From Mesonia hippocampi (lineage in GTDB: Bacteria > Bacteroidota > Bacteroidia > Flavobacteriales > Flavobacteriaceae): a DNA stretch of 64,000 bases. Position 1 is the stretch's first letter. Every line of letters starts with the position of its first letter. The stretch covers positions 1-64,000 of the forward strand of contig NZ_JACIFO010000003.1 of NCBI RefSeq assembly GCF_014197445.1, read 5' to 3'. The notes beneath the pieces were generated by a model. That model saw only the letters and a list, made by a program, of their open reading frames with translations. It was not told the origin of the DNA and searched no databases. Positions 38,535 through 46,994 of the stretch are shown here, piece after piece. The position numbers and the translations under genes are program-made.

Positions 38535-39800
38535 TTACAAAACTTGATTTCCTAAAGTACATAGTAAGCATTTATTTTTAGTGCAATATTCGGTATACAT
38601 TTGCAATAAAGCTTGCGAATGCATTGCACTGTTGCCTAGATTATTATGAAGCTTATGATATTGAGTAAGAATATGATTATTTTCTGGCGGAAGTTGTTTT
38701 AAAAATTCGAAAATTTTCTCATCAAAAGGTTTTCCTATTGCCCGCCCATAGACAAACTGCAACGGAAACACGGCATTGATTAAAAGTAAGTTAATAAATT
38801 TTTTGCTTGTTTTCTTGATGAAAAATTTACTTGTTTTGCCAAAATTATAATGTGTTTCCCAATACGGAGAAGTTTTTACCGACAATACTTGATAGAAGTC
38901 TTCCAGTTTATCCACCTGAATTAATTGACTAAACAAGTTTTTTTGTTTAGTATATAAACTTGCCAATTGGGCTAGCCTAACGGTTGGGAAATTTAAAGGC
39001 CTGAGTCTAAAAAAATGCACAGGTTCGGCTATTGGCGAACACTTGAATTTAGTTTTTAAAAACTGATATTCTCGTTGTAATTTTTTCTGATAATCGTCTT
39101 TGGTTTCCTCTAAAAGCCCTGCTTGCCCAAATAACAATGCTTCTATTTTTTCTGCTTGAGTTTCTTTTTGAAGCATTGCAAAAGGAACCGATTGTGCAAT
39201 TGCAATAAAAGGCGTTGCGTTTTGTTTAAGTCCAAAATATTTAGCCAACATACAAAACAAAGTTTGCTCCCAATGGAAATTGTTTTCTGCTAACAATTTT
39301 TCTATATAGACTGCTTTATTTTCTAAGCGCTCGGCATACAACTTGGTTAACCAAAAATCTATTTTTAAAGAGTTAAAGTTAGGAAAATACGAAGCGCAAT
39401 TAATAAACTTAGTCTCCTTTTTAGTAAAAAGTTGATGGTAATTTTCTAATAATTTATCATCTATATAATTTGCAATAACCAAGGTTGGAATTGGCGTGTT
39501 GTTATTTCTATACACCTCAACATCATGCTCCCAAACTACATGAAGGATTACATTATCATAAGCAGAATCGGTATGATGGTTGTGCGCAAACCAATCGCTA
39601 GATTTTTGATGCACCTCTACATTACCCGCCCAGTGCTGTGTTCCTATATCTAATTGCGCATTAAAAAAATCTGGCCCAGCCTTTTGTGTATTATGCATCC
39701 CAGAGGAACGTATATAAATTTCATCTCCTGCTGTTGTTTTCGCTTTTAAAAAATCGAATTTTTTAAACTTCCACAAATAATGTATAAAATCCTCTTTCAT
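38535..39800 (-). CDS. DUF2851 family protein
   Basis: A 421-residue soluble protein matching DUF2851: it starts MKEDFIHYLWKFKKFD, has the GMHNTQKAGPDFFNAQL and WAGNVEVHQKSSDW blocks, and ends with a Cys-bearing tail (CTKNKCLLC). The family is almost confined to Bacteroidota and has no known function. The N-terminal GPDFFNA and EVH blocks recall nuclease-like cores, but that is speculation. Confidence 0.88.
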   Translation of the reverse strand: MKEDFIHYLWKFKKFDFLKAKTTAGDEIYIRSSGMHNTQKAGPDFFNAQLDIGTQHWAGNVEVHQKSSDWFAHNHHTDSAYDNVILHVVWEHDVEVYRNNNTPIPTLVIANYIDDKLLENYHQLFTKKETKFINCASYFPNFNSLKIDFWLTKLYAERLENKAVYIEKLLAENNFHWEQTLFCMLAKYFGLKQNATPFIAIAQSVPFAMLQKETQAEKIEALLFGQAGLLEETKDDYQKKLQREYQFLKTKFKCSPIAEPVHFFRLRPLNFPTVRLAQLASLYTKQKNLFSQLIQVDKLEDFYQVLSVKTSPYWETHYNFGKTSKFFIKKTSKKFINLLLINAVFPLQFVYGRAIGKPFDEKIFEFLKQLPPENNHILTQYHKLHNNLGNSAMHSQALLQMYTEYCTKNKCLLCTLGNQVL

Positions 39801-39891
39801 TTAGCGATTTTTAGAAAATAAAAGAAGTTTGTTTATGTACAAACCTATCATCGAAAACGTCTTATTGTATAAAATTCTTCTCTAAAAATAA

Positions 39892-39921
39892 AAAATCTTG
39901 CCGACATACCGGCAAGATTTT
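39892..39921 (-). terminator. Terminator of the cysteine synthase gene
   Basis: The hairpin AAAATCTTGCC (39892-39902) / GGCAAGATTTT (39911-39921) is followed on the minus strand by a T-rich tract. Confidence 0.8.
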
Positions 39922-39947
39922 CACATAAATGATTCTTTATAAGGTTT

Positions 39948-40928
39948 TTACTCTATAAACCCTTGGGCTTTCATCCAATCATCGTTAAACATTTTACCTA
40001 CATACCTGCTCCCATGGTCATGAAAAAGCACAACAACAACATCATCTTTTGTAAAGTGTTCTTTTAGTTGTAAAACACCTTTTATAGCAGCTCCTGCCGA
40101 GTTTCCTACAAACATCCCTTCTTCTTTTGCCAATCGCTGCGTGTAAACCGCCGCATCTTTATCGGTAACTTTTGTAAAACCATCAATCACCTCAAAATTT
40201 ACATTTTTAGGTAAAATATCTTCCCCTATTCCTTCGGTGATGTAAGGGTAAATTTCTTTTTCATCAAAAATTCCTGTTTCGTGGTATTTTTTAAATACAC
40301 TTCCGTAAGTATCTATTCCCCAAATTTTAATGTTAGGATTTTTCTCTTTTAAATACTTTCCTACACCCGAAATGGTTCCTCCTGTACCTACTCCAACAAC
40401 AAAATGAGTGATTTTTCCATCGGTTTGCTCCCAAATTTCTGGACCAGTTGTTTCGTAATGTGCTTTTGTATTAGACGGATTATCGTACTGATTTACATAC
40501 CATGCATTAGGGGTTTCTTCTGCCAAACGCTTTGAGGTAGAATAATAGGAACGAGGGTCATCGGGTTCTACATTGGTAGGGCAAACAATTACTTCACTAC
40601 CTACTGCACGAAGAATATCTACTTTTTCTTTACTTTGCTTATCGGCAATTACACAAATCATTTTATAACCTTTTACAATAGCAGCTAATGCAAGCCCCAT
40701 TCCTGTATTTCCAGAAGTTCCTTCTATAATAGTACCTCCAGGTTTTAAGCGCCCATCAGCCTCTGCATCTTCAATCATTTTTAAAGCCATACGGTCTTTT
40801 ACAGAATTCCCAGGATTAAAAGTTTCGTATTTTGCCAATACCAAAGCTGGGATTTCTTGCGTAAGCTTATTCAGTTTTACCAAAGGAGTGTTTCCTATGG
40901 TTTCCAGTATGTTTTTTGCGTATTCCAT
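39948..40928 (-). CDS. cysM: PLP-dependent cysteine synthase family protein
   Basis: A 326-residue fold-type II PLP enzyme. The lysine that binds PLP is Lys44 (NPGNSVKDRMAL), the substrate loop is EGTSGNTGMGLA near 75, and the phosphate-binding loop is GVGTGGTISG. It could be O-acetylserine sulfhydrylase or a cystathionine beta-synthase without regulatory domain; the sequence alone leaves this open. The start at 40928 is preferred over an ATG at 40952 because a consensus -7 box (40950-40957) places the transcript start near 40943. It is divergent from rpoD. Confidence 0.88.
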   Translation of the reverse strand: MEYAKNILETIGNTPLVKLNKLTQEIPALVLAKYETFNPGNSVKDRMALKMIEDAEADGRLKPGGTIIEGTSGNTGMGLALAAIVKGYKMICVIADKQSKEKVDILRAVGSEVIVCPTNVEPDDPRSYYSTSKRLAEETPNAWYVNQYDNPSNTKAHYETTGPEIWEQTDGKITHFVVGVGTGGTISGVGKYLKEKNPNIKIWGIDTYGSVFKKYHETGIFDEKEIYPYITEGIGEDILPKNVNFEVIDGFTKVTDKDAAVYTQRLAKEEGMFVGNSAGAAIKGVLQLKEHFTKDDVVVVLFHDHGSRYVGKMFNDDWMKAQGFIE

Positions 40929-40949
40929 TTCTCTATATAAATAAGGCAA

Positions 40950-40957
40950 CAAATATA
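40950..40957 (-). promoter_or_regulatory. -7 box of the cysteine synthase gene
   Basis: TATATTTG on the minus strand, an exact TAnnTTTG match. No clear TTTG -33 element is present. It decides the start codon at 40928. Confidence 0.6.
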
Positions 40958-40986
40958 AGATTTAGATTTTTTCTAAAAAAAATGAA

Positions 40987-41117
40987 TTTGTTTGTAACAT
41001 TTCCGCTGTTACTTTCGTATAACCTATACGTAACCCATTTTAAATTCTAGGAGGAGAGAAGATGAGACAATTAAAAATTACGAAACAGGTAACTAATCGT
41101 GAAACTGCTTCGTTAGA
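40987..41117 (+). promoter_or_regulatory. rpoD promoter region with embedded palindrome and strong Shine-Dalgarno
   Basis: TTTG (40987-40990), 19 bases, TACTTTCG (41110-41117 lies on the same line as 41100-41120; the box is six of eight to consensus). The coordinates of the operator are GTAACA (40994-40999 read across the 41000 boundary) and TGTTAC seven bases later, ending near 41012. A strong AGGAGGAG follows at 41049-41056, before the ATG at 41062. The palindrome sits in the promoter spacer, where a repressor could act. Confidence 0.35.
41049..41056 (+). promoter_or_regulatory. Strong Shine-Dalgarno sequence of rpoD
   Basis: AGGAGGAG, with AGGAGG ending 7 bases before the ATG at 41062. 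In a genome where such sites are scarce, this stands out next to the one of rpsU. Confidence 0.75.
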
Positions 41118-41925
41118 TAAGTACTTACAAGAAATTGGTAAAGTTGATTTAATTACTGCCGAAGAAGAGGTAGAATTAGCGCAACGTATTAAAGCTGGCG
41201 ATGAACGCGCTTTAGAAAAACTTACTAACGCAAACTTACGTTTTGTGGTATCTGTTGCAAAACAATATCAAAACCAAGGGCTAACCCTTCCCGATTTAAT
41301 TAACGAAGGAAACCTTGGGCTTATAAAAGCTGCAAAACGTTTTGATGAAACTAGAGGTTTTAAGTTCATCTCGTATGCCGTTTGGTGGATTAGACAGTCT
41401 ATTTTACAAGCCCTTGCAGAGCAATCGCGTATTGTTAGATTACCACTAAACAAAATTGGTTCTATAAACAAAATAAACAAAATGTATGCGTTTTTAGAAC
41501 AAGCAAACCAACGTCCTCCAAATGCTGAAGAAATTGCACAGGAGTTAGACATGACGGTAAACGATGTTAAAGAATCGATGAAAAACTCAGGGAGACACCT
41601 ATCTATGGATGCTCCTTTGGTAGAAGGCGAAGATTCTAACCTGTATGACGTTTTGCGTTCTGGAGAATCGCCAAACCCTGATAAAGACCTGTTGCACGAT
41701 TCGTTAAAAACAGAAATTGAGCGTGCGTTGGAAACACTTACACCGCGTGAAGCCGATGTGATTAGGCTATATTTTGGATTAGGAGATCAGCAAGCAATGA
41801 CCTTAGAGGAAATTGGAGAAACCTTCGACCTTACCCGCGAACGTGTACGCCAAATTAAAGAAAAAGCTATTAGACGCTTAAAACATACAACACGCAGTAA
41901 GATATTAAAAACTTACTTAGGATAA
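41062..41925 (+). CDS. rpoD: Primary RNA polymerase sigma factor, RpoD/SigA type
   Basis: A 287-residue sigma-70 factor of the short Bacteroidota form, without region 1.1. Region 1.2 is [27 protein letters not shown], region 2 is [57 protein letters not shown] in part, and region 4 ends [22 protein letters not shown]. It directs the TTTG/TAnnTTTG promoters seen through the window. It has a strong Shine-Dalgarno sequence and a terminator at 41959-41994. Confidence 0.95.
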   Translation: MRQLKITKQVTNRETASLDKYLQEIGKVDLITAEEEVELAQRIKAGDERALEKLTNANLRFVVSVAKQYQNQGLTLPDLINEGNLGLIKAAKRFDETRGFKFISYAVWWIRQSILQALAEQSRIVRLPLNKIGSINKINKMYAFLEQANQRPPNAEEIAQELDMTVNDVKESMKNSGRHLSMDAPLVEGEDSNLYDVLRSGESPNPDKDLLHDSLKTEIERALETLTPREADVIRLYFGLGDQQAMTLEEIGETFDLTRERVRQIKEKAIRRLKHTTRSKILKTYLG

Positions 41926-41958
41926 ACAACAGTTTTTACTGTTCGTTTTTTGATGAAT

Positions 41959-41994
41959 GAAAGCCTCGGAATATATATATTTCGAGGCTTTTTT
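41959..41994 (+). terminator. Terminator of rpoD
   Basis: The hairpin AAAGCCTCG / CGAGGCTTT enclosing an AT-repeat loop is followed by TTTTTT. Confidence 0.85.
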
Positions 41995-42021
41995 GCTGCC
42001 TTATTCTTTTCGATATAAAAA

Positions 42022-42053
42022 TTTCTACATAAAAAAGCTTCTTTGTACCTTTG
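42022..42053 (+). promoter_or_regulatory. Promoter of rpe
   Basis: TTTC (42022-42025), 20 bases, TACCTTTG (42046-42053). The -7 box is an exact match, and it lies 20 bp before the ATG. Confidence 0.7.
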
Positions 42054-42073
42054 CTTAAACAACACAAAACTCT

Positions 42074-42733
42074 ATGAATAAGTTAATAGCTCCTTCTATT
42101 TTAGCAGCCGATTTTGCTAACCTGCAACGCGATATCGAAATGATAAACGAAAGCCAAGCCGATTGGTTTCATATTGATATTATGGACGGTGTTTTTGTAC
42201 CCAACATCTCTTTTGGGATGCCTGTGCTAGAAGCCATTAATAGGCATGCAGGAAAAGTTATCGATGTACATTTAATGATTGTAGACCCCGATAGGTACAT
42301 TGATACGTTTGCCAATTTAGGAGCCGATATTCTTACCGTACATTATGAGGCTTGCACTCATTTACACCGCACCTTACAAGCCATAAAAGCTGCGGGAATG
42401 CGCGCAGGAGTTGCCTTAAACCCGCACACCAATGTTAATTTACTAGAAGATGTTATTAACGATATTGATCTAGTTTGTGTAATGAGTGTTAATCCTGGTT
42501 TTGGAGGACAAAAATTTATCGAAAACACGTACAAAAAAGTAAAACAATTGCGAGAGTTAATTGCCGATAATAATGCGAATACTCAAATAGAAATAGACGG
42601 TGGTGTAACCAGTAGTAACGCAAAAGCACTTGTTGATGCTGGCGCCGATGTACTTGTTGCTGGAAGTTTTGTATTTAAAGCTACAAACCCTACCGAAACC
42701 ATACAAAATCTTAAAGAAATTGCAAACCAATAA
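42074..42733 (+). CDS. rpe: Ribulose-phosphate 3-epimerase
   Basis: A 219-residue TIM-barrel enzyme of the pentose phosphate pathway that converts ribulose-5-phosphate to xylulose-5-phosphate. Metal-binding and catalytic motifs are intact: HIDIMDGVFVPNISFG (about 34-49), VHLMIVDP, MSVNPGFGGQKF and EIDGGV near the C-terminus. The following YpdA-like gene probably starts inside its last codons. Confidence 0.96.
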   Translation: MNKLIAPSILAADFANLQRDIEMINESQADWFHIDIMDGVFVPNISFGMPVLEAINRHAGKVIDVHLMIVDPDRYIDTFANLGADILTVHYEACTHLHRTLQAIKAAGMRAGVALNPHTNVNLLEDVINDIDLVCVMSVNPGFGGQKFIENTYKKVKQLRELIADNNANTQIEIDGGVTSSNAKALVDAGADVLVAGSFVFKATNPTETIQNLKEIANQ

Positions 42734-43706
42734 TTTTAAAAGCAACTATATTTACGACCTTATTATTGTTGGAGCAGGACCTATAGGGATTGCTTGTGCG
42801 CTAGAAGCTAAGAAAAAAGGATTAACTTACCTTGTTATTGAAAAAGGAACTCTGGTAAACTCCCTTTATCATTACCCTTCTAATATGCGTTTTTTTTCGA
42901 GCTCAGAAAAATTAGAAATCGATGGGATTCCATTTATTAGTAAAAACCCTAAGCCCTCAAAAGAAGAGGCTTTAGAATATTATCGTCGTATTGCAACAGC
43001 TAACAAACTTTTTATCAACCTATTTGAAAAAGTAGAAAAAGTTACTAAAGCAAACGATATTTTTACGGTAAACACTTCAAAAAAACAATATCAGGCTAAA
43101 AACATAGTTATAGCCACCGGTTTTTACGATATCCCAAATTACTTGAATGTAAAAGGAGAGAATTTACCCAAGGTTTTTCATTACTACAAAAACCCTCATT
43201 ATTTTGCAGGGCAACAGGTAATTGTTGTAGGCGCAAGTAACTCCTCGGTAGATGCTGCCCTAGAAATATACCGAAAAGGCGGTAAAGTTACCATGGTGAT
43301 TAGAGGAGAAGCTATTGGCGAACGTGTAAAATATTGGGTGAAACCAGACATCGAAAACCGTATTGCTGAAGGAAGCATAAAAGCCTATTACCGTGCTGAA
43401 ATTACAGAAATTAGAACCGACGAAGTAGATATTTGCATCGATAAAAAAATATCAAAAACAATTGCCAATAATTTTGTACTAGCATTAACAGGCTATCGCC
43501 CTAATTTTGATTTTTTACAGAAACTAGGCATCGAGCTTTTAGGAACGCATAAAATTCCCAATTACAACCCAAAAACAATGGAAACCAACGTTAAAGGAAT
43601 TTACCTAGCTGGAGTAATTTGCGGCGGTTTAGAAACGCATAAATGGTTTATTGAAAATTCTCGCGTTCATGCTCAAACAATTATTTCGGCTATTGGTAAC
43701 AATTAG
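42720..43706 (+). CDS. ypdA: YpdA family thioredoxin-reductase-like flavoprotein
   Basis: A 328-residue FAD/NAD(P)H oxidoreductase: FAD motif IVGAGPIGIACALEAKKKG near the N-terminus and NADPH motif VVGASNSSVDAALE in the middle. There is no CxxC active site, as in YpdA, which reduces bacillithiol disulfide in other phyla. The start is uncertain. The frame extends to an ATG at 42630 deep inside rpe, but the residues before SNYIYDLIIVGAG look non-native. A TTG at 42720, overlapping rpe by 14 bp, fits the family length, and no ATG is available near it. Confidence 0.8.
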   Translation: MQTNNFKSNYIYDLIIVGAGPIGIACALEAKKKGLTYLVIEKGTLVNSLYHYPSNMRFFSSSEKLEIDGIPFISKNPKPSKEEALEYYRRIATANKLFINLFEKVEKVTKANDIFTVNTSKKQYQAKNIVIATGFYDIPNYLNVKGENLPKVFHYYKNPHYFAGQQVIVVGASNSSVDAALEIYRKGGKVTMVIRGEAIGERVKYWVKPDIENRIAEGSIKAYYRAEITEIRTDEVDICIDKKISKTIANNFVLALTGYRPNFDFLQKLGIELLGTHKIPNYNPKTMETNVKGIYLAGVICGGLETHKWFIENSRVHAQTIISAIGNN

Positions 43707-43715
43707 TGTGTTTTC

Positions 43716-44357
43716 TTATATTTTTAATTCTTCTATCGGAATAACTCCTTGGGTAAAAACATAAACAACAACCCCTATAAAATTTTTAGAAGAGGTTTTT
43801 GCCATTAGATTATATTTATGTTTTTCTACCGTTCGAGGGCTAATATTAAGTTCATTTCCTATTTCTTTTCCGCTATATTCTTTTAATATCAAACGAATAA
43901 TCTCTTTTTCTCTATCAGAAAACACTAAAGCATTCGCTTGGTTTTCTACCTGAGTTTCTATGATTGAAGCAAGTTTTTTCTCTAAATAAAAACCATGCTG
44001 ATGCAGTTTTAAAATGGCTTCTTTAAGCTCGTTGGGGTCGGCATCTTTTGTAAAATACCCCTGGACTTCTAATCCTAGAATTGCTTTTATGGTTTCTTTT
44101 TCGCTTAACGAGGTAAGCACAAGAATTTTAATTTCAGGATAAGCCTTGTTTATTGCTGGAATTGTTTGAAAACCATTCATTGTTGGCATCTGAAGGTCTA
44201 GCAACAAAATATCTACTTCTGCAGTATTTAAGTTTTCTAAAAGCTCTTTCCCATTTGCGGCTTCTAGCACCACCTGCATTTCTCCAAAACTATCAATTAA
44301 AAGTTTTAGGCTTTTTCTAAACAACTGATGGTCATCAGCTATGGCTATCCGTAACAT
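43716..44357 (-). CDS. LuxR-family response regulator
   Basis: A 213-residue protein with a receiver domain (acidic Asp8 and Asp9, phosphorylation site Asp54 in LLLDLQMPT) and a C-terminal LuxR/NarL helix-turn-helix (GKEIGNELNISPRTVEKHKYNLMAK, about 165-190). Its start lies within the end of the upstream histidine kinase gene (23-bp overlap), so the two are translationally coupled partners. Two matched palindromes upstream of the operon (46126-46184) are candidate binding sites. Confidence 0.92.
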   Translation of the reverse strand: MLRIAIADDHQLFRKSLKLLIDSFGEMQVVLEAANGKELLENLNTAEVDILLLDLQMPTMNGFQTIPAINKAYPEIKILVLTSLSEKETIKAILGLEVQGYFTKDADPNELKEAILKLHQHGFYLEKKLASIIETQVENQANALVFSDREKEIIRLILKEYSGKEIGNELNISPRTVEKHKYNLMAKTSSKNFIGVVVYVFTQGVIPIEELKI

Positions 44358-45129
44358 GGGTATTTTCTTTAAAGGTTATTATCAATTTATTACCGCTATC
44401 AATTTGTTCTTGTGTAAGGTTGGCATCAAATTGCTTTAACCTCGAGATAATGCTTTTTAATCCCATCCCAGAACTATTGCGTAAACTTTCGTAAAAATTA
44501 AATGGGATTCCGTTATCTGTAATGCTTATGGTATAACTACCTTCTTGGTATATTATCAAAAAATCAACATTCTCAACCTTCCCATATTTTAACATATTAC
44601 TGATTAATTCTTGCACAACGCGGTAAAGCTCGTAAGCTACAAAATTAGGTATAACAAGATGTTTTGGGGAATAATGAAAAGTAATGCTTAGGGCATTCCA
44701 TTTCTCTAATTTTTTAAAATACTCCTCTATGGCAACTAGAAATCCACTATCATCCAGCATGGGTGGCATCAGGTTATAACTAATGCACTTTATATTTTCT
44801 TGCATGGCTGTTAAGGCTTGTGTAACTTCTTTTAAAAGTACAGCCGATGAGGAGCTTTCTTTTTCGAGCTGATTACTCAATACCGTAACATAATTACGAA
44901 TAGCATTTAAATCTCCTATAACGCCATCGTGTAAATCTGAGGCAATCCGTTTTCGTTCCTTTTTCTCGGTTAGTAAAGAAACCTTTAGTAAGCTTTCTGC
45001 CTCTTTCTGTTTTAATTGATGTACTTTTTTTTGATAAATTACCGTGAGTAACAATACCATGAAAGTTAAACCCAGCATAATAGCTGTGCCTACCCAAAAA
45101 AATAATTTCAATTCCGATTCATGTTCCAT
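44335..45129 (-). CDS. HisKA_3-type sensor histidine kinase
   Basis: A 264-residue kinase with one membrane helix (about 10-33), a short coiled coil, the dimerisation/phosphoacceptor motif KRIASDLHDGVIGDL (His67) and an HATPase domain (ELISNMLKYG, DNGIPFNF, GMGLKSI). It lacks any extracellular sensor domain. The upstream membrane protein, overlapping by 22 bp, may supply sensing; that is inference. Confidence 0.92.
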   Translation of the reverse strand: MEHESELKLFFWVGTAIMLGLTFMVLLLTVIYQKKVHQLKQKEAESLLKVSLLTEKKERKRIASDLHDGVIGDLNAIRNYVTVLSNQLEKESSSSAVLLKEVTQALTAMQENIKCISYNLMPPMLDDSGFLVAIEEYFKKLEKWNALSITFHYSPKHLVIPNFVAYELYRVVQELISNMLKYGKVENVDFLIIYQEGSYTISITDNGIPFNFYESLRNSSGMGLKSIISRLKQFDANLTQEQIDSGNKLIITFKENTHVTDSHS

Positions 45130-45746
45130 ACACCTATAATCAAAAGCACTCTTAAAATCAATGTTGCTAGTACATTGACAAATGAATAATCATTATAATA
45201 AAGATTGCTGCTAAAAATAAGGTCACTAAGTAAAAAAAACAAGAATGTACTGGAATAATAAATGGTAAATCCTGAAATAAAGTAAAATCCAGCGTTTTTC
45301 CATAAATTAGAAATATGCATTTTTTCAAATAGGTTTTTCACCCATTGAATAGCACCAAAAAACACAAATAGCGTTAAAAATGTTGTTGTAATGGCATCGG
45401 GAAATAATGTATCATCATACTTTTTCCAATAAAAAATAGAATAGCCATATACAAGTACAAAAAGTACCAAAAACACCCCATATAGTGTTTTGTTTTTAGG
45501 TTTTATTAAGCGATAAAAAAAATAATATAACGCACTAAACTCGACTAATGGATAAAAACGAAACCAATACGAAGTATCTAATTGCAATAGCAGTGTACCT
45601 ACAGACTCATATAAAGACGCAATAAAAGTTAGCCATATAAAAGGTACAATAGGTTGCTTAAAAGAAAACTCCCTATTTTTATAAATCAACACCCAAAAAG
45701 GTATAACACCTATAAAAAGAGCTATATAAAGAAATAATTGATACAA
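45108..45746 (-). CDS. Multi-span membrane protein of a two-component operon
   Basis: A 212-residue hydrophobic protein with about six or seven membrane segments and no motif I recognise. It overlaps the histidine kinase start by 22 bp and follows the 108-residue protein gene by 3 bp, so all four are one operon. Since the kinase has no sensor domain, this protein is a candidate signal-receiving partner. Confidence 0.75.
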   Translation of the reverse strand: MYQLFLYIALFIGVIPFWVLIYKNREFSFKQPIVPFIWLTFIASLYESVGTLLLQLDTSYWFRFYPLVEFSALYYFFYRLIKPKNKTLYGVFLVLFVLVYGYSIFYWKKYDDTLFPDAITTTFLTLFVFFGAIQWVKNLFEKMHISNLWKNAGFYFISGFTIYYSSTFLFFLLSDLIFSSNLYYNDYSFVNVLATLILRVLLIIGVWNMNRN

Positions 45747-45749
45747 GGT

Positions 45750-46076
45750 TTATCGTTTTATTAACGGGCTTTGCTTTGGGCAAATGGTTGGACACCGAAT
45801 TAATCTTTCTAAAATTATTCCATCAGTCATATCCTCCCCTTCTTCATTAACACCAACCAGTACTAAATTCGCTTTAATCTCGTTGTTAGCATCCGCTACA
45901 TTACCATTATACATTCTAATCCCCATGCAGCCTTCTTGCTGTAAAATACCTTGTATTTTTTCTACACCCACATAAAATGATTTTGTTGCTTCTGGTTGTT
46001 GTTCCTGAAATGAATGTGTATAATTTACTGCCTCTTCTAAGTTAATTACGGTTCCGCTTTGTTTATCTAATTTCAT
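45750..46076 (-). CDS. Conserved hypothetical protein, first gene of two-component operon
   Basis: A 108-residue soluble protein with no signal peptide. It contains a Cys in QQEGCMGIRMYNG and two in the tail (RCPTICPKQS), which could bind metal or form a redox pair. I know similar sequences only as hypothetical Bacteroidota proteins. It is the first gene of the operon and directly follows the palindrome-bearing promoter, so it may be a main target or accessory of the regulator. Confidence 0.7.
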   Translation of the reverse strand: MKLDKQSGTVINLEEAVNYTHSFQEQQPEATKSFYVGVEKIQGILQQEGCMGIRMYNGNVADANNEIKANLVLVGVNEEGEDMTDGIILERLIRCPTICPKQSPLIKR

Positions 46077-46095
46077 AACTACATTTTAATTTAAA

Positions 46096-46184
46096 CAAAT
46101 ATCTTATTTAATTTTTAAGTTTCAAATACGTAAAAACACGTATAACTCCCGCTATAAAACTAAAAAATACGTAAAAATACGTAT
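46096..46184 (-). promoter_or_regulatory. Promoter with two identical palindromes upstream of the two-component operon
   Basis: On the minus strand TTTG (46123-46126), 19 bases, GATATTTG (46096-46103) form a promoter with one mismatch. Two palindromes ATACGT-N6-ACGTAT lie directly upstream at 46126-46143 and 46167-46184, 41 bp centre to centre (about four helical turns). One abuts the -33 box, a typical activator geometry. The likely binder is the operon's own LuxR-type regulator. Confidence 0.65.
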
Positions 46185-46273
46185 TGCGCATAAAGGTTAT
46201 TCAACCGAAATTTGTCCCAGAACTAATAAGTAAACCACTCTATTTTATTTATATCAGAACTAAACTTTAGTTT

Positions 46274-46304
46274 AAAGCTATGGGAACCCCCATAGCTTTT
46301 TTTG
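46274..46304. terminator. Terminator hairpin
   Basis: AAAGCTATGGG (46274-46284) / CCCATAGCTTT (46289-46299) followed by a T-run on the plus strand; the minus-strand T-run after the NTP-pyrophosphohydrolase gene is weaker. Confidence 0.65.
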
Positions 46305-46313
46305 CTTCTCTAT

Positions 46314-46700
46314 TTACTTTTCTAAAATACTTTTAATATCGGGTTTAAAGTAATTAGGGCCTTTTAGCACCTTTCCATCTTCTCTATAAATAGGTTTTCC
46401 ATCCGCTCCTAATTTACTCATATTGCTTCGTTGAATTTCATTAAAAACCTCTTCAATTTTATATTGCATCCCATGTTCTAAAATGGTTCCACAAAGAATA
46501 TATAACATATCGCCTAGAGCATCGGCAACCTCAACCAAATCGTTATTTTGTGCAGCTTCGAGGTATTCTTCATTTTCCTCTTTCATCAAATTAAAACGCA
46601 ATTTATGCTTTTGCTCTCCTAAGGCTACGCTTGGTTTTTCGTTTACTCCTAACCCAAAAGCTTCATGAAACTGTTGTACGGCAGCTAATTTATTTTTCAT
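46314..46700 (-). CDS. MazG-like nucleoside triphosphate pyrophosphohydrolase
   Basis: A 128-residue all-alpha protein of the MazG/dUTPase superfamily. The metal-binding pattern KEENEEYLEA (about 40-49) and EVADALGDMLYIL (about 57-69) gives the ExxE and ExxD signature. Family members remove modified or surplus nucleotides. The C-terminal tail LGADGKPIYREDGKVLKGPNYFKPD is typical of a bacterial and phage subgroup. It is a single gene followed by the hairpin at 46274-46304. Confidence 0.82.
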   Translation of the reverse strand: MKNKLAAVQQFHEAFGLGVNEKPSVALGEQKHKLRFNLMKEENEEYLEAAQNNDLVEVADALGDMLYILCGTILEHGMQYKIEEVFNEIQRSNMSKLGADGKPIYREDGKVLKGPNYFKPDIKSILEK

Positions 46701-46762
46701 TCGTATAATTATTTTTTAGTTTATAAAGTTTAATTACTGTAATTTTGTTTAAAAAGATAATA

Positions 46763-46945
46763 ATGTTTAGTCAAGGACAGCTAATTTTTTCGGGTTTATT
46801 TGTATTAGCTTTTGTAATTTTTATGGTAATTAGTTACCGCAAAGATAAAAAGCTTCATAAAAAATATTACAAAGGAAGCATCTTTGTACTGGTTGCCTTT
46901 ATTTGTTTTATAGCTTTATTGTTTGTAATAAAAAGTGTAAGATAA
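46763..46945 (+). CDS. Small membrane protein
   Basis: A 60-residue protein with two membrane helices (about 5-25 and 38-56) separated by the basic loop SYRKDKKLHKKYYKGS. No function is known. An upstream ATG at 46745 is rejected because it lies inside an exact -7 box (TAATTTTG, 46740-46747). A transcript from about 46754 contains only the ATG at 46763. Confidence 0.65.
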   Translation: MFSQGQLIFSGLFVLAFVIFMVISYRKDKKLHKKYYKGSIFVLVAFICFIALLFVIKSVR

Positions 46946-46994
46946 TAGGTTGTTTGTGTTTTTTTACCTATTTTAGAAAGCATTTCTTTCCATT

